Origin: Bradyrhizobium sp.
Lineage (GTDB): Bacteria; Pseudomonadota; Alphaproteobacteria; Rhizobiales; Xanthobacteraceae
Reading direction: 5' to 3'
Assembly (NCBI GenBank): GCA_028290305.1
Contig: JAQGKC010000263.1
Location: forward strand, 1-39,171
Length of the DNA: 39,171 nucleotides
Part shown: positions 1 through 7,701 of the stretch, piece by piece
How positions within the stretch are numbered: position 1 is the first letter of the stretch
Layout of the letters: the number at the start of each line of letters is the position of its first letter
The notes under the pieces: model-generated
Told to the model about the DNA's origin: nothing
Seen by the model: the letters and a program-made list of their open reading frames with translations, nothing else
Databases searched by the model: none
Made by a program: the position numbers and the translations under genes

Positions 1-278
1 AACCGGTCGTCGAGCGCGTAATCGTCCGGCAGCAAACCGAGCTGGCTGCGCACGAACTCCATGGTCGAACGCGCTCGACCGAGCGGGCTCGAGACGTAGC
101 CGACGCTGTCCGCCCCACGTTCATGGCGTGCAAACAGATCCTTCAGGAGGCCGCCGGCATGCGCCGCCTGTTCGCGGCCGAGATCGTTGAGCGGAATGTC
201 CCGGGAGCCCTGGAAGCGGCCCGCCGCGTTCCATTCGGTCTGGCCATGGCGGATGTAGTAGATGACAGGCTGCGGCAT
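1..278 (-). CDS. Histidine phosphatase family protein (phosphoglycerate mutase-like), C-terminus cut by window edge
   Basis: The first 92 residues are visible; the rest lies beyond base 1. The N-terminus reads a beta strand followed by R10-H11-G12 and then TEWN, the catalytic phosphohistidine motif of the histidine phosphatase (GpmB/CobC/SixA-like) superfamily, and the usual G-R-x-Q-G and P-L-N-x-x-G segments follow. A later S-S-P-L-x-R-A motif is also typical. The family removes phosphate from sugars, cofactor intermediates or proteins through a phosphohistidine, and the substrate cannot be read here. The gene starts 11 bases after the fabI stop on the same strand, so the two are probably co-transcribed. 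The ribosome binding site is weak, which fits translational coupling to fabI. Confidence 0.88.
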   Translation of the reverse strand, partial: MPQPVIYYIRHGQTEWNAAGRFQGSRDIPLNDLGREQAAHAGGLLKDLFARHERGADSVGYVSSPLGRARSTMEFVRSQLGLLPDDYALDDR

Positions 279-289
279 GGAGGAAGCGA

Positions 290-1123
290 TCAGTCCTTGC
301 CGAGCGAGATGTCCGGCGCATCCGGGCGCTTCATGCCGACGACGTGGTAGCCGGAATCGACGTGGTGCACTTCGCCGGTGACGCCGCGCGACATGTCGGA
401 CAACAGATACAACGCGCTGTCGCCGACCTCGTCGATGGTGGTAGTGCGGCGCAGCGGCGAATTGTACTCGTTCCATTTCAGGATGTAGCGGAAGTCGCCG
501 ATCCCCGACGCGGCCAGCGTCTTGATCGGGCCGGCCGAGATCGCATTGACGCGGATGTTCTTCTCGCCGAGATCGGCGGCGAGATAGCGCACGCTGGCCT
601 CCAGCGCGGCCTTGGCGACGCCCATCACATTGTAATGCGGCATCCACTTCTCGGCGCCGTAATAGGTCAGCGTGACGATCGATCCGCCCTCGGTCATCAG
701 CTTTTCGGCGCGCTGCGCGATCGCCGTCAGCGAGTAGCAGGAGATCAGCATGGTCCTTGAAAAATTGTCGGCGGTGGTCTCGAGATAGCGGCCGTCGAGC
801 TGGTCCTTGTCGGAGAACGCTATCGCGTGCACCACGAAGTCGATCTTGCCCCACTTCTCCTTGAGCACATCGAACACCGCGTCGATGGTCGCGGAATCGG
901 TGACGTCGCAGTGGCCGAGCAGGATACCGCCGAGCTCTTTGGCCAGTGGCTCGACCCGCTTCTTCAGCGCGTCGCCCTGCCAGGTCAGTGCGATCTCCGC
1001 GCCTGCCGCGCGGCAGGCCTTGGCGATGCCCCAGGCGATCGAGCGGTTGTTGGCGACGCCGAGAATCACTCCGCGCTTGCCCTGCATCAGACCTGGATTT
1101 TGCAGACCTGGATTTTGCGACAT
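290..1123 (-). CDS. fabI: Enoyl-[acyl-carrier-protein] reductase (NADH), FabI
   Basis: This protein of 277 residues catalyses the last step of each fatty-acid elongation cycle, reducing trans-2-enoyl-ACP with NADH in the cytoplasm. The FabI-type nucleotide motif is present (GVANNRSIAWGIA, about residues 22-34), and the catalytic Y-x6-K is Y164/K171, with Y154 at the position of E. coli Tyr146. The ATG at 1123 is preferred because a GGAAA sequence precedes it and the homologous core begins soon after; an in-frame GTG at 1162 would add 13 unlikely residues. Residues 3-12 are a tandem duplication (QNPGL twice) encoded by a 15-base repeat. The position equivalent to E. coli Gly93, which matters for triclosan binding, is Ala102. 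The histidine phosphatase gene follows after 11 bases. Confidence 0.95.
   Translation of the reverse strand: MSQNPGLQNPGLMQGKRGVILGVANNRSIAWGIAKACRAAGAEIALTWQGDALKKRVEPLAKELGGILLGHCDVTDSATIDAVFDVLKEKWGKIDFVVHAIAFSDKDQLDGRYLETTADNFSRTMLISCYSLTAIAQRAEKLMTEGGSIVTLTYYGAEKWMPHYNVMGVAKAALEASVRYLAADLGEKNIRVNAISAGPIKTLAASGIGDFRYILKWNEYNSPLRRTTTIDEVGDSALYLLSDMSRGVTGEVHHVDSGYHVVGMKRPDAPDISLGKD
1091..1120. repeat. 15-bp tandem direct repeat inside the fabI start region
   Basis: Two adjacent copies of acctggattttgca(g/c-side variant) occupy 1091-1105 and 1106-1120 and differ only at the last base. They encode the repeated QNPGL near the FabI N-terminus. The frame is kept, and the repeat lies ahead of the Rossmann core. 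Confidence 0.9.
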
Positions 1124-1226
1124 TCGGTTTCCAATCGACCCTTGACAGGTCTGGAGGTACACTAGCCGTCCCGGCTGGTATAGCCCAAATCCGCCCGGTT
1201 CGGGGCTGGCCCCGGCCCTGACAACC

Positions 1227-1251
1227 GGAATAGCCGTATCCTGTCGGTGTT
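1227..1251 (+). promoter_or_regulatory. Possible ECF-type promoter for the sigma/anti-sigma pair
   Basis: GGAAT, 16 bases, then TGTT resembles the GGAAC-N16/17-CGTT architecture of alphaproteobacterial ECF promoters, with one mismatch in each box. It lies about 85 bases upstream of the sigma factor start and would fit either autoregulation or general stress control. The match is short and could be chance. Confidence 0.3.
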
Positions 1252-1335
1252 ATGTTGTACGAGACGTTCGCGTTGTCGGCGTGATTGAAAGCCGGCCGGA
1301 CCAACCCAAAATCGGGCTTCCAAGATCGAGCTGCA

Positions 1336-1824
1336 ATGAGCGCTTTTCGTCAGAGTGTCGAAGCCATGATTCCGGCCCTGCGCCGCTACGCCCGCGCGCT
1401 GGCGCGCGATGCCGATATCGCCGACGATCTGGTGCAGGACACGCTGGTGCGGGCGCTGCGTTCGGAACGGCTGTTTCTCGGCGGCGACGTCAGGAGCTGG
1501 CTCTACACCATCCTGACAAACCTTAACAAGAATCGCCGGCGATCGCTGGCCCGGCGGCCGCAATTCATGCCGCTGCTCGACAACAATCCCGACGCCAGCG
1601 GGACCGAGGCGGAAGGCCGCGACATCGCCCGGGCACTGGCCACGCTGGTGGAGGAGCAGCGCGCGGTGCTGCTGCTGGTGATGCTGGAGGGGTTGAGCTA
1701 TCGCGAGGTCGCCGACATCCAGGGCGTGCCGATCGGCACCGTCATGTCCCGCCTCGCCCGCGCACGCGCCCATGTGAAAGCCTCGCTCGAAGGCGAGCGC
1801 CCCGCACTGCGACGGGTGAAATAA
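1336..1824 (+). CDS. ECF-family RNA polymerase sigma factor
   Basis: This short sigma-70 family protein of 162 residues has only region 2 (about residues 8-75, including the D-D-L-V-Q-D-T-L-x-R-A-L core helix) and region 4 (about 100-150, with the Y-R-E-V-A-D-I-x-G-V-P-I-G-T-V-M-S-R-L helix-turn-helix). That is the layout of extracytoplasmic-function sigma factors. The ATG at 1336 fits the family start; an in-frame upstream start at 1285 would add a 17-residue tail that matches nothing I know. It is followed after 146 bases by a membrane-bound protein with the character of an anti-sigma factor. I cannot assign the ECF subgroup by eye. Confidence 0.9.
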   Translation: MSAFRQSVEAMIPALRRYARALARDADIADDLVQDTLVRALRSERLFLGGDVRSWLYTILTNLNKNRRRSLARRPQFMPLLDNNPDASGTEAEGRDIARALATLVEEQRAVLLLVMLEGLSYREVADIQGVPIGTVMSRLARARAHVKASLEGERPALRRVK

Positions 1825-1897
1825 TGGCACGTGTTATGCGTTGGAATGAAGATGGATCGAGTGAACGAGTTTGAGTCGAGAGGGTTTTCTTGTCCCG

Positions 1898-1916
1898 CTC
1901 CCTTGTGGAGAGGGAG
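1898..1916. repeat. Small hairpin between sigma and anti-sigma genes
   Basis: The arms ctccct and agggag enclose a 7-base loop. Similar ctccc...gggag hairpins are common between bradyrhizobial genes. There is no U-tract, so it is not a convincing terminator; it may reduce or process the downstream message. Confidence 0.4.
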
Positions 1917-1970
1917 ATCGCAACCGGCCGACAAACAATTTTTGATTGAGATTAGACAGAGACAACGACA

Positions 1971-2741
1971 ATGACCGACCCAAGGATTCCCGTCACCGAA
2001 GACGAACTGCACGCCTATGTCGACAACGAACTGCCGGCGGAACGCCGCGGCGATGTCGAGGCTTGGCTCGCGGCGCATCCGGACGATGCCGCACGGGTGC
2101 AGTCATGGCGCGCGATGGCCGAGGCGCTGCATGCGCGTTACGATTCCATCGCCGACGAGGCGGTGCCGAAACGGCTTGAGATCGAACGGCTGGAGCGGCA
2201 GCCGCGCAAATGGATTTACGGCGCGATAGCCGCGGCGCTGGTGGCGTTCGTCGCCGGTGGCGGCGTCGGCTGGATGGCGCGCGGCGCGGCCGCTTCGCCG
2301 TCGACTTTTCAGAACTTCACACTCGATGCGCTGGATGCGCATCGGCTCTATGTGGTCGAGGTCCGCCATCCCGTCGAGGTGCCAGGAAGCGAACGCGCGC
2401 ATCTGCAGCAATGGCTGACCAAGCGCTGCGGCTGGGACGTCCACGCGCCGGAGTTGGGCGCGGCCGGTTTGAAGCTCGTTGGAGGGCGGCTGTTGCCCGG
2501 CCCCAGCGGACCTGCATCATTTCTGATGTACGAGAGCGCATCCGGTGAACGCTTCACAGTCTACGCCGCGCGAGCGACAACCGAGACAACGCAGATGCGG
2601 TATGCAACGCAAGACAGTGACGGTGCGCTGTTTTGGGCCGACCGCGGTGTAGGATATGTCGTGAGCGGTGGCAGCGACCGCGAGCGTCTGACGCAGGTCG
2701 CGCGGCTGGTCTACGATCAGGCGGAAAAGGCCGGCGGGTGA
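1971..2741 (+). CDS. Putative transmembrane anti-sigma factor
   Basis: This protein of 256 residues begins with the anti-sigma-like segment E-D-E-L-H-A-Y-V-D-N-E-L-P (about residues 10-22), followed by a helical cytoplasmic region, one predicted membrane helix (about 82-101, WIYGAIAAALVAFVAGGGVG) and a periplasmic domain of about 150 residues. In related proteins the N-terminal domain holds the cognate ECF sigma factor at the membrane until a signal acts on the periplasmic part. The zinc anti-sigma motif H-x3-C-x2-C is absent: a histidine is there (H14) but no CxxC follows. It lies downstream of the ECF gene on the same strand, which supports the pairing. The inducing signal is unknown. Confidence 0.8.
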   Translation: MTDPRIPVTEDELHAYVDNELPAERRGDVEAWLAAHPDDAARVQSWRAMAEALHARYDSIADEAVPKRLEIERLERQPRKWIYGAIAAALVAFVAGGGVGWMARGAAASPSTFQNFTLDALDAHRLYVVEVRHPVEVPGSERAHLQQWLTKRCGWDVHAPELGAAGLKLVGGRLLPGPSGPASFLMYESASGERFTVYAARATTETTQMRYATQDSDGALFWADRGVGYVVSGGSDRERLTQVARLVYDQAEKAGG

Positions 2742-2760
2742 ATACGTCAAGGTCAATGTC

Positions 2761-2790
2761 CCAATTCCGACATTGAAAATCTTGAATTGG
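2761..2790. repeat. Imperfectly spaced inverted repeat after the anti-sigma gene
   Basis: The perfect 7-base arms CCAATTC and GAATTGG are separated by 16 bases, 20 bases after the anti-sigma stop. It could be a weak transcript end or an operator. The function is not clear. Confidence 0.3.
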
Positions 2791-2936
2791 AACATCGGCG
2801 CGTCTCAATATCGCACCGGATGCTCACGCGAAAATGAGAAGCGTCAGATCCGCCGATCGGCGCGAGCGGCCTCGATCGGGGTTTACCGCGCTGGTCCCCC
2901 GGTCGAGGCTGCACCTTTTGGGGTGACGCGAGACGA

Positions 2937-3905
2937 TCAGCCGAGATCGCTGCGCGGATTGTAAGGATGTCCGTCGCGCCACTTCTGCATCAACGCCTCG
3001 AGTTCGGCGTCGTTCCCGTCAGGCAGCATGATGCGGGTGGTGACGAACAGATCGCCAGTGGCACCCGCTTTTGGCAGTCCTTTGCCCCTCAGGCGAAAGG
3101 TCCGGCCGCTCGAGGTGTTCTTCGGGATCGACAATTCGACCGCGCTACCCAGCGTCGGCACGCGGACTTTGCCGCCGAGCACGGCTTCATACAGCGTGAT
3201 CGGCAGATCGAGGCGCAGATCGCTTCCGTCGACCTTGAAGAAGGCGTGCGGCGCGATATTGACCGTGATCAGAAGGTCGCCAGGAGGATGGCCCGGCGCA
3301 GTATCGCCCTGCCCCTTCAGCCGGATCTGCTGACCGGCGGTGACGCCGGCGGGAATCTTGACATTGAGTTCCTTGCCGGTCGGCAGCCGGACGCGCTTCT
3401 CCACGCCCTTGACCGACTCTTCCAGCGACACTGTCATGGCGACGCTGAGGTCGAGATCGAGTGCGATTCCACCTGGATCGAACTCGAAGGTGGTGCCCGC
3501 GCCGGGTCGCGCACCGCGCGCCGCTCCGCTGAACATGCTGTTGAGGATGTCTTCGAAACCGCCGCCGCCGGGGCCGGAACCGCCGGTACGGAACGTGCGG
3601 GACTCGAAACCGCCGCCGGAGGCCGCGCGCGCGCGCGGGTCGCCGCCCGGGAAGCCGCCGCCAGGAAAGCCTTGGAAGCGCGGCTTGCCCTCGGCGTCGA
3701 TTTCGCCGCGGTCAAACTGCTTGCGCTTGTCCTCGTCGCCAATGATCTCATTGGCCGAATTCAGTTCCGAGAAACGCGCCGCGGATTTCGGATCGTTCTT
3801 GTTGGCGTCAGGGTGATGCTTCTTGGCGAGCTTGCGATAGGCGCTCTTGATCGCCGCAGCGCTGGCGCCCCGCGGCACCCCCAAGACCTCATAGGGGTCG
3901 CGCAT
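2937..3905 (-). CDS. DnaJ-family co-chaperone of the CbpA type (no zinc finger)
   Basis: This protein of 322 residues has an N-terminal J-domain (about 3-67) with the H31-P32-D33 motif that stimulates DnaK ATPase. A Gly/Phe-rich linker (about 75-125) and the two-lobed DnaJ C-terminal substrate-binding region (about 140-310) follow. The four CxxCxGxG zinc repeats of canonical DnaJ are absent, which makes it a class II J-protein like CbpA. It would deliver unfolded clients to DnaK in the cytoplasm. AAGGAG precedes the ATG by about 10 bases. The gene stands alone on the minus strand; dnaK is not in the window. Confidence 0.92.
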   Translation of the reverse strand: MRDPYEVLGVPRGASAAAIKSAYRKLAKKHHPDANKNDPKSAARFSELNSANEIIGDEDKRKQFDRGEIDAEGKPRFQGFPGGGFPGGDPRARAASGGGFESRTFRTGGSGPGGGGFEDILNSMFSGAARGARPGAGTTFEFDPGGIALDLDLSVAMTVSLEESVKGVEKRVRLPTGKELNVKIPAGVTAGQQIRLKGQGDTAPGHPPGDLLITVNIAPHAFFKVDGSDLRLDLPITLYEAVLGGKVRVPTLGSAVELSIPKNTSSGRTFRLRGKGLPKAGATGDLFVTTRIMLPDGNDAELEALMQKWRDGHPYNPRSDLG

Positions 3906-4004
3906 CCGTCACGTCTCCTTCAGGCAAATCAAATTTTTGGTGGGCTGACAGCCCTTCGGCATTCATCTGGGGTCTTCGTGGCATTTTTGCAACGGGGCAC
4001 CGGC

Positions 4005-4409
4005 TCACCCCTGCTTCCATGGCTTTAGGGTGTGGATTTCCCAGTGGCCCTGACCGGACTGGCAGGCCGCACCCTGCAGCCAGCTTTCCGACCGCCCGTT
4101 GACATAGCTCGCCAGAAAATCCCGGCAGGTGCGTCCATCTGAAGAATAGGCTTGGGCCAGCGGTGTTACCGAACCGCGCGCGCCGGTTGCGGGATTTTCC
4201 CAGGGCTGGCTGGAATCCTTGTCGCCCTTGGTCAGCACGTCGGAGGCAGCATTGCGGGCAAAAGCCAGATCGCTTTCGGTCGGAGCGGGCGTGATGGGCT
4301 GCGCAGATCCTAGCGACCCCGTAATTTCGTCGCCCATCTTGGCGAAGGCATGGTCGGGGCGGGACATGCTGCAGCCACCTGAGCCCACGGCGATTAGAAT
4401 CAATGTCAT
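4005..4409 (-). CDS. 17 kDa surface antigen-like (RT0821/Lpp0805-type) lipoprotein
   Basis: The C-terminal half carries the conserved pattern of rickettsial/rhizobial 17 kDa antigen-like proteins: S-Q-P-W-E-N-P-x-T-G-A-R-G, then T-C-R-D-F and a W-L-x-G-x-A-C-x-x-x-x-G-x-W ending. I chose the ATG at 4409, giving 134 residues. It begins a short hydrophobic signal with a lipobox-like G-S-G-G-C, so the mature protein is probably lipidated and exported to the envelope. The frame stays open up to 4559 and overlaps the divergent pdxH start. A TATAAG-like sequence around 4455 suggests that transcription starts inside that extension, which favours the shorter form. The function in the envelope is unknown. 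Confidence 0.78.
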   Translation of the reverse strand: MTLILIAVGSGGCSMSRPDHAFAKMGDEITGSLGSAQPITPAPTESDLAFARNAASDVLTKGDKDSSQPWENPATGARGSVTPLAQAYSSDGRTCRDFLASYVNGRSESWLQGAACQSGQGHWEIHTLKPWKQG

Positions 4410-4532
4410 CACGGCGCCCGCCGGCCCGATCCCCGATAGGCCAACGCGTCCCCATGTCTTATATAGGGCGAGCCTGTACTGGGGCGGCAACGCGCTCTGG
4501 ACCACGGGCGGGCGCAACTCGGATCTCCTGAC

Positions 4533-5174
4533 ATGACCGACACGACCTCGATCAGACACCCGACACCGTTAACATCCGGTGATTTCACTGCGGCCGACGA
4601 GCCATTTGCGCTGTTTGGCGACTGGTTCGGCGAAGCCGTGAAGACCGAGCCCAACGATCCCAACGCGATGTCGCTCGCGACCGTCGACACCGACGGCCTG
4701 CCGGACGTGCGAATGGTGCTGATGAAGAGCTATGACGCCGAGGGTTTTGTGTTCTACAGTCACATCGCCAGCCAGAAAGGCCGCGAACTCGCCGCAAATC
4801 CTAAGGCGGCTTTACTGTTTCACTGGAAGTCGCTGCGCCGGCAGGTGCGGATCCGCGGCAACGTGTCGCCGGTGACCGAGGCGGAGGCCGACGCCTATTT
4901 CGCAACCCGGCCGAAGCAGGCCCAGATCGGCGCCTGGGCCAGCAAGCAATCGCAGCCGCTGGAGAGCCGTTTTGCCTTCGAGCAGGCGATCGCAAAGGTC
5001 GCCGCCAGGCACATCGTCGGCGAAGTACCGCGGCCGCCGGGCTGGAGCGGCTGGCGCGTCGCACCGCTGCAATTCGAATTCTGGCACGATCGCCCGTTCC
5101 GCCTGCACGACCGCATCGAATTTCGCCGCGCCGCGCCGGATCAACCATGGGCCAAGACGCGGCTTTATCCCTGA
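4533..5174 (+). CDS. pdxH: Pyridoxamine 5'-phosphate oxidase
   Basis: This protein of 213 residues, a normal length for PdxH, oxidises pyridoxine or pyridoxamine 5'-phosphate to pyridoxal 5'-phosphate with FMN and oxygen. Family marks are an N-A-M-S-L-A-T-V-D segment, V-R-M-V-L-M-K, the F-Y-S-H/T-N-like strand with S-x-K-G-R-E-L, the W-K-S-L-x-R-Q-V-R-I-x-G strand, R-P-x-x-x-Q-I-G-A-W-A-S-x-Q-S, and the C-terminal W-x-x-x-R-L-Y-P. It is divergent from the lipoprotein gene and followed after 23 bases by an SDR gene on the same strand. Confidence 0.96.
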   Translation: MTDTTSIRHPTPLTSGDFTAADEPFALFGDWFGEAVKTEPNDPNAMSLATVDTDGLPDVRMVLMKSYDAEGFVFYSHIASQKGRELAANPKAALLFHWKSLRRQVRIRGNVSPVTEAEADAYFATRPKQAQIGAWASKQSQPLESRFAFEQAIAKVAARHIVGEVPRPPGWSGWRVAPLQFEFWHDRPFRLHDRIEFRRAAPDQPWAKTRLYP

Positions 5175-5197
5175 TGCTGAAAGCCTGAAGGACCTCC

Positions 5198-5950
5198 ATG
5201 CCGAATTCCGCCAACACGCCGCGGCGCACGCTGCTTCTGACCGGAGCCAGCCGCGGCATCGGCCATGCCACCGTGATCCGCTTCTCCAGCGCCGGCTGGC
5301 GCGTCCTCACCTGTTCGCGCCATCCCTTCCCGGAGGAGTGCCCATGGGGCGCCGGGCCTGAGGATCACATCCAGGTCGACCTTGCCGATCACGCCGACAC
5401 CACGCGGGCGATTTCTGAAATCCGCGACCGGCTGGAAGGCGGCGCCCTGCATGCGCTGGTCAACAACGCCGCCATTTCGCCGAAGGCGGAAGGTGGCGGA
5501 CGACTCGGCTCCATCGATACCGACATCGACACCTGGAGCCATGTATTCCGGGTGAACTTCTTCGCGCCGATCATGATGGCGCGCGGATTGATCGACGAAT
5601 TGAAAGCCGCGAAGGGCTCGGTCGTGAACGTCACCTCGATCGCGGGTTCCCGTGTGCATCCGTTCGCGGGCGCGGCCTATGCGACCTCGAAGGCGGCACT
5701 AGCCTCTTTGACCCGCGAGATGGCGTCGGATTTCGGCCGCATCGGCGTCCGCGTCAATTCGATTGCGCCGGGCGAGATCGACACCTCGATATTGTCGCCG
5801 GGCACCGAGAGGATTGTTGAACAGCAGATCCCGCTGCACCGGCTGGGCACGCCGGATGAAGTCGCGAAGATCATTTATGTGCTGTGCACGGAAACGAGTT
5901 CTTACGTGAACGGTGCCGAGATCCACATCAACGGCGGGCAGCACGTGTAA
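5198..5950 (+). CDS. Short-chain dehydrogenase/reductase (SDR)
   Basis: This classical SDR of 250 residues has the cofactor motif T15-G-A-S-R-G-I-G22, N-N-A-A at about 89-92, and the catalytic S147, Y161 and K165. D-rich strands and the C-terminal V-N-G-A-E-I-H-I-N-G-G-Q are typical of FabG-like oxidoreductases. It is cytoplasmic and probably NAD(P)-dependent; the substrate is not readable. It begins 23 bases after pdxH with an AAGGA ribosome binding site, so the two are likely one operon. A bradyrhizobial palindromic repeat follows its stop codon. Confidence 0.9.
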   Translation: MPNSANTPRRTLLLTGASRGIGHATVIRFSSAGWRVLTCSRHPFPEECPWGAGPEDHIQVDLADHADTTRAISEIRDRLEGGALHALVNNAAISPKAEGGGRLGSIDTDIDTWSHVFRVNFFAPIMMARGLIDELKAAKGSVVNVTSIAGSRVHPFAGAAYATSKAALASLTREMASDFGRIGVRVNSIAPGEIDTSILSPGTERIVEQQIPLHRLGTPDEVAKIIYVLCTETSSYVNGAEIHINGGQHV

Positions 5951-5957
5951 CGCGGTT

Positions 5958-5996
5958 CATCATTCCGGGGCGCGCGAAGCGCGAGCCCGGAATGAC
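5958..5996. repeat. Bradyrhizobial palindromic intergenic repeat
   Basis: The arms cattccggg (5961-5969) and cccggaatg (5986-5994) flank a GC-rich gcgcg/gcgcg inner stem. This attccggg...cccggaat form recurs at 12256-12357 and is common between genes of this bacterial group. It sits between the convergent SDR and CxxC-protein genes. Confidence 0.8.
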
Positions 5997-6008
5997 GAGA
6001 GTAGAAAA

Positions 6009-6230
6009 TCAATCCGCGAACAACTTGCGCGGGCCACCTCGCAGACGCGGCGCCTCGATGTTGAAGGCGCTAGAACACTCGTCTTCGCTCTCGCCTTCCG
6101 CAAGTGCCGCGCCACAATACCGGCAGATCCGCGCCGACATCGCGAGCGCCTTGCCGGCGGCATTGCGGCCCGCTTGATAGCGGACGAAATCGACGACGTT
6201 CTGTCCAGGCGTTATGACTTTTTCAACCAT
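6009..6230 (-). CDS. Conserved small protein with a CxxC motif
   Basis: This soluble protein of 73 residues has no signal or membrane segment. It has a clear GAGGA ribosome binding site 6-7 bases before the ATG. The middle carries R-I-C-R-Y-C-G-A-A-L, a CxxC resembling half of a zinc ribbon, followed by an acidic E-G-E-S-E-D-E-C stretch with a third cysteine. Single CxxC proteins may bind zinc as dimers or act in redox chemistry, but nothing here decides that. I take it as real because of the ribosome binding site and because the sequence resembles short proteins I associate with bradyrhizobia; the latter is recollection only. Confidence 0.72.
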   Translation of the reverse strand: MVEKVITPGQNVVDFVRYQAGRNAAGKALAMSARICRYCGAALAEGESEDECSSAFNIEAPRLRGGPRKLFAD

Positions 6231-6383
6231 TGCTGTCCTCGCGGCGTGAGACAGCGTTATGACAGAAAGGTTTCGCTCAAACGTTCAGCGCAACGCTCAA
6301 ATTTTATCGGAGAAATTGAGGCAGACTGCTGTCCTTTCCCGCTTGCGCAGACCATTGCCCGAGTCACTGCCGCTTTAACCTCC

Positions 6384-7364
6384 CTACAACCACTTCTTCC
6401 ATTTGAAGAACACGTAAGGAAGCACGGCGGCGAGCACCATCATCACCAGCGCCATCGGATAGCCATGGGTCCAGTCCAGTTCCGGCATGATCTTGAAATT
6501 CATGCCGTAGATCGAGGCGATCAGGGTCGGCGGCATCAACACCACCGCCATCACCGAAAACAACTTGATGATGTTGTTCTGCTCGAGGTTGACCACGCCG
6601 AGCATGGCATCGAGCACGAAGGTAATCTTGTTGGAGAGATAGGAGGCGTGGTCGGTCAGCGAAGTCACGTCGCGCTGCATGGTCTTCAGCTGCTCACGCA
6701 TCTCCTTGGACCATTTCACGCCGTCGACCGCGGCGGCGACGAAGGTCACCACGCGCCCGATCGAGACCAGGCTTTCGCGCACCTTGGAGGTCAAATCGCC
6801 CTTGCGGCCGATCGCGATCAGGATGTCGGAATAACGCTTGGCGTGGCCGGTGCGCGCCGCGCCTTCGGGCTCGAAAATATGATGGCTGATGGTATCCATG
6901 TCACCGCCGGCGCGCTCCAGGATGTCGGCGTTGCGGTCGATCACCGCATCGAGCAACTCCATCAGCACCGTTTCGCCGGTGATGCCGGGCGCACAGAAGC
7001 GTGCCAGCTTGTTCTCCACCAGCATGAACGGCTTCGGATCGTCGTAGCGCACGGTCACCAGGCGGTGGCCGGCGAGAATGAAGGTCACCGCCGTGGTGCG
7101 CGGGGTCTCCGTATCCGCCGCGCACATCAGGGTCGCCGTCATGTAGCGCGCGCCGTTCTCGATATAGAGCCGGCTGGAAATCTCGATCTCCTGCATGTCC
7201 TCCCGGGTCGGCACTGCGATCCCGGCCAGCTTTTCCACAGCATGGTCCTCGGCCGCGGTCGGTTTGACGAGATCGATCCAGATCGCGCTTTCCGGCAGCG
7301 CGGCGAGGTCGGCGGATGCGACTTTCTTCAGCGAGGATTCCGCAGGGACGAACACCGACAACAT
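6384..7364 (-). CDS. corA: Magnesium/cobalt transport protein CorA
   Basis: This protein of 326 residues has the CorA plan: a large cytoplasmic N-terminal alpha/beta domain, a long stalk helix (about 210-265) and two C-terminal membrane helices. The signature Y-G-M-N-F is present, with G287-M288-N289 at the end of the first membrane helix; this loop selects hydrated Mg2+ at the periplasmic mouth of the pentamer. A basic K-W-K-K-W-L tail closes the protein. The gene is monocistronic on the minus strand and divergent from the L,D-transpeptidase gene. No magnesium riboswitch was evident in the 337-base intergenic region. Confidence 0.95.
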   Translation of the reverse strand: MLSVFVPAESSLKKVASADLAALPESAIWIDLVKPTAAEDHAVEKLAGIAVPTREDMQEIEISSRLYIENGARYMTATLMCAADTETPRTTAVTFILAGHRLVTVRYDDPKPFMLVENKLARFCAPGITGETVLMELLDAVIDRNADILERAGGDMDTISHHIFEPEGAARTGHAKRYSDILIAIGRKGDLTSKVRESLVSIGRVVTFVAAAVDGVKWSKEMREQLKTMQRDVTSLTDHASYLSNKITFVLDAMLGVVNLEQNNIIKLFSVMAVVLMPPTLIASIYGMNFKIMPELDWTHGYPMALVMMVLAAVLPYVFFKWKKWL

Positions 7365-7701
7365 GAAGAACTCCAGAACTGAGCACGAGACCTACCAACA
7401 GGACTTAGCTCGATTCTGGCAAGCGCTTCATGACGGGCGGACTAACCGCAAATCCACATTTAAGGCGGGCGGATGGCGGCAGCATGGCGTCGATTCGACG
7501 CTCGTTTCCTGCCCTGCCCAAAAATCAGCCGGAAACTGGAAAACCTGCGGCAAAAAGGACACAGGGAACGTGTCGCAGCGCGGGAGAGGCATCTAAGCTC
7601 TGGAATTATGGCAGATTTCGGCGATAATGCGATTAACAGAATCGTCGCGTTTAGGTCGCAATGTTGGAGCGCGAACGCCGGGTTTTCGATCGGAAGTGAA
7701 C
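7365..7701. other. Divergent intergenic region corA / L,D-transpeptidase
   Basis: This 337-base stretch has no gene I can support. It must hold the promoters of both divergent genes. For the plus-strand gene a GATAAT at 7623-7628, with CTGGAA 17 bases upstream, is a weak sigma-70-like candidate. I see no strong hairpin or repeat. Confidence 0.4.

Noticed and set aside
3942..3954. GGGCT-GAC-AGCCC hairpin as a terminator of the 17-kDa-antigen-like gene
   Set aside because: The stem is only 5 bp and has no T-run on the minus-strand side.
5913..7382. Very long open frame on the plus strand opposite corA and its flanks
   Set aside because: It runs antisense to the clear corA gene and the CxxC protein gene, and its translation is His/Arg-rich without any domain, as expected from high-GC antisense frames.
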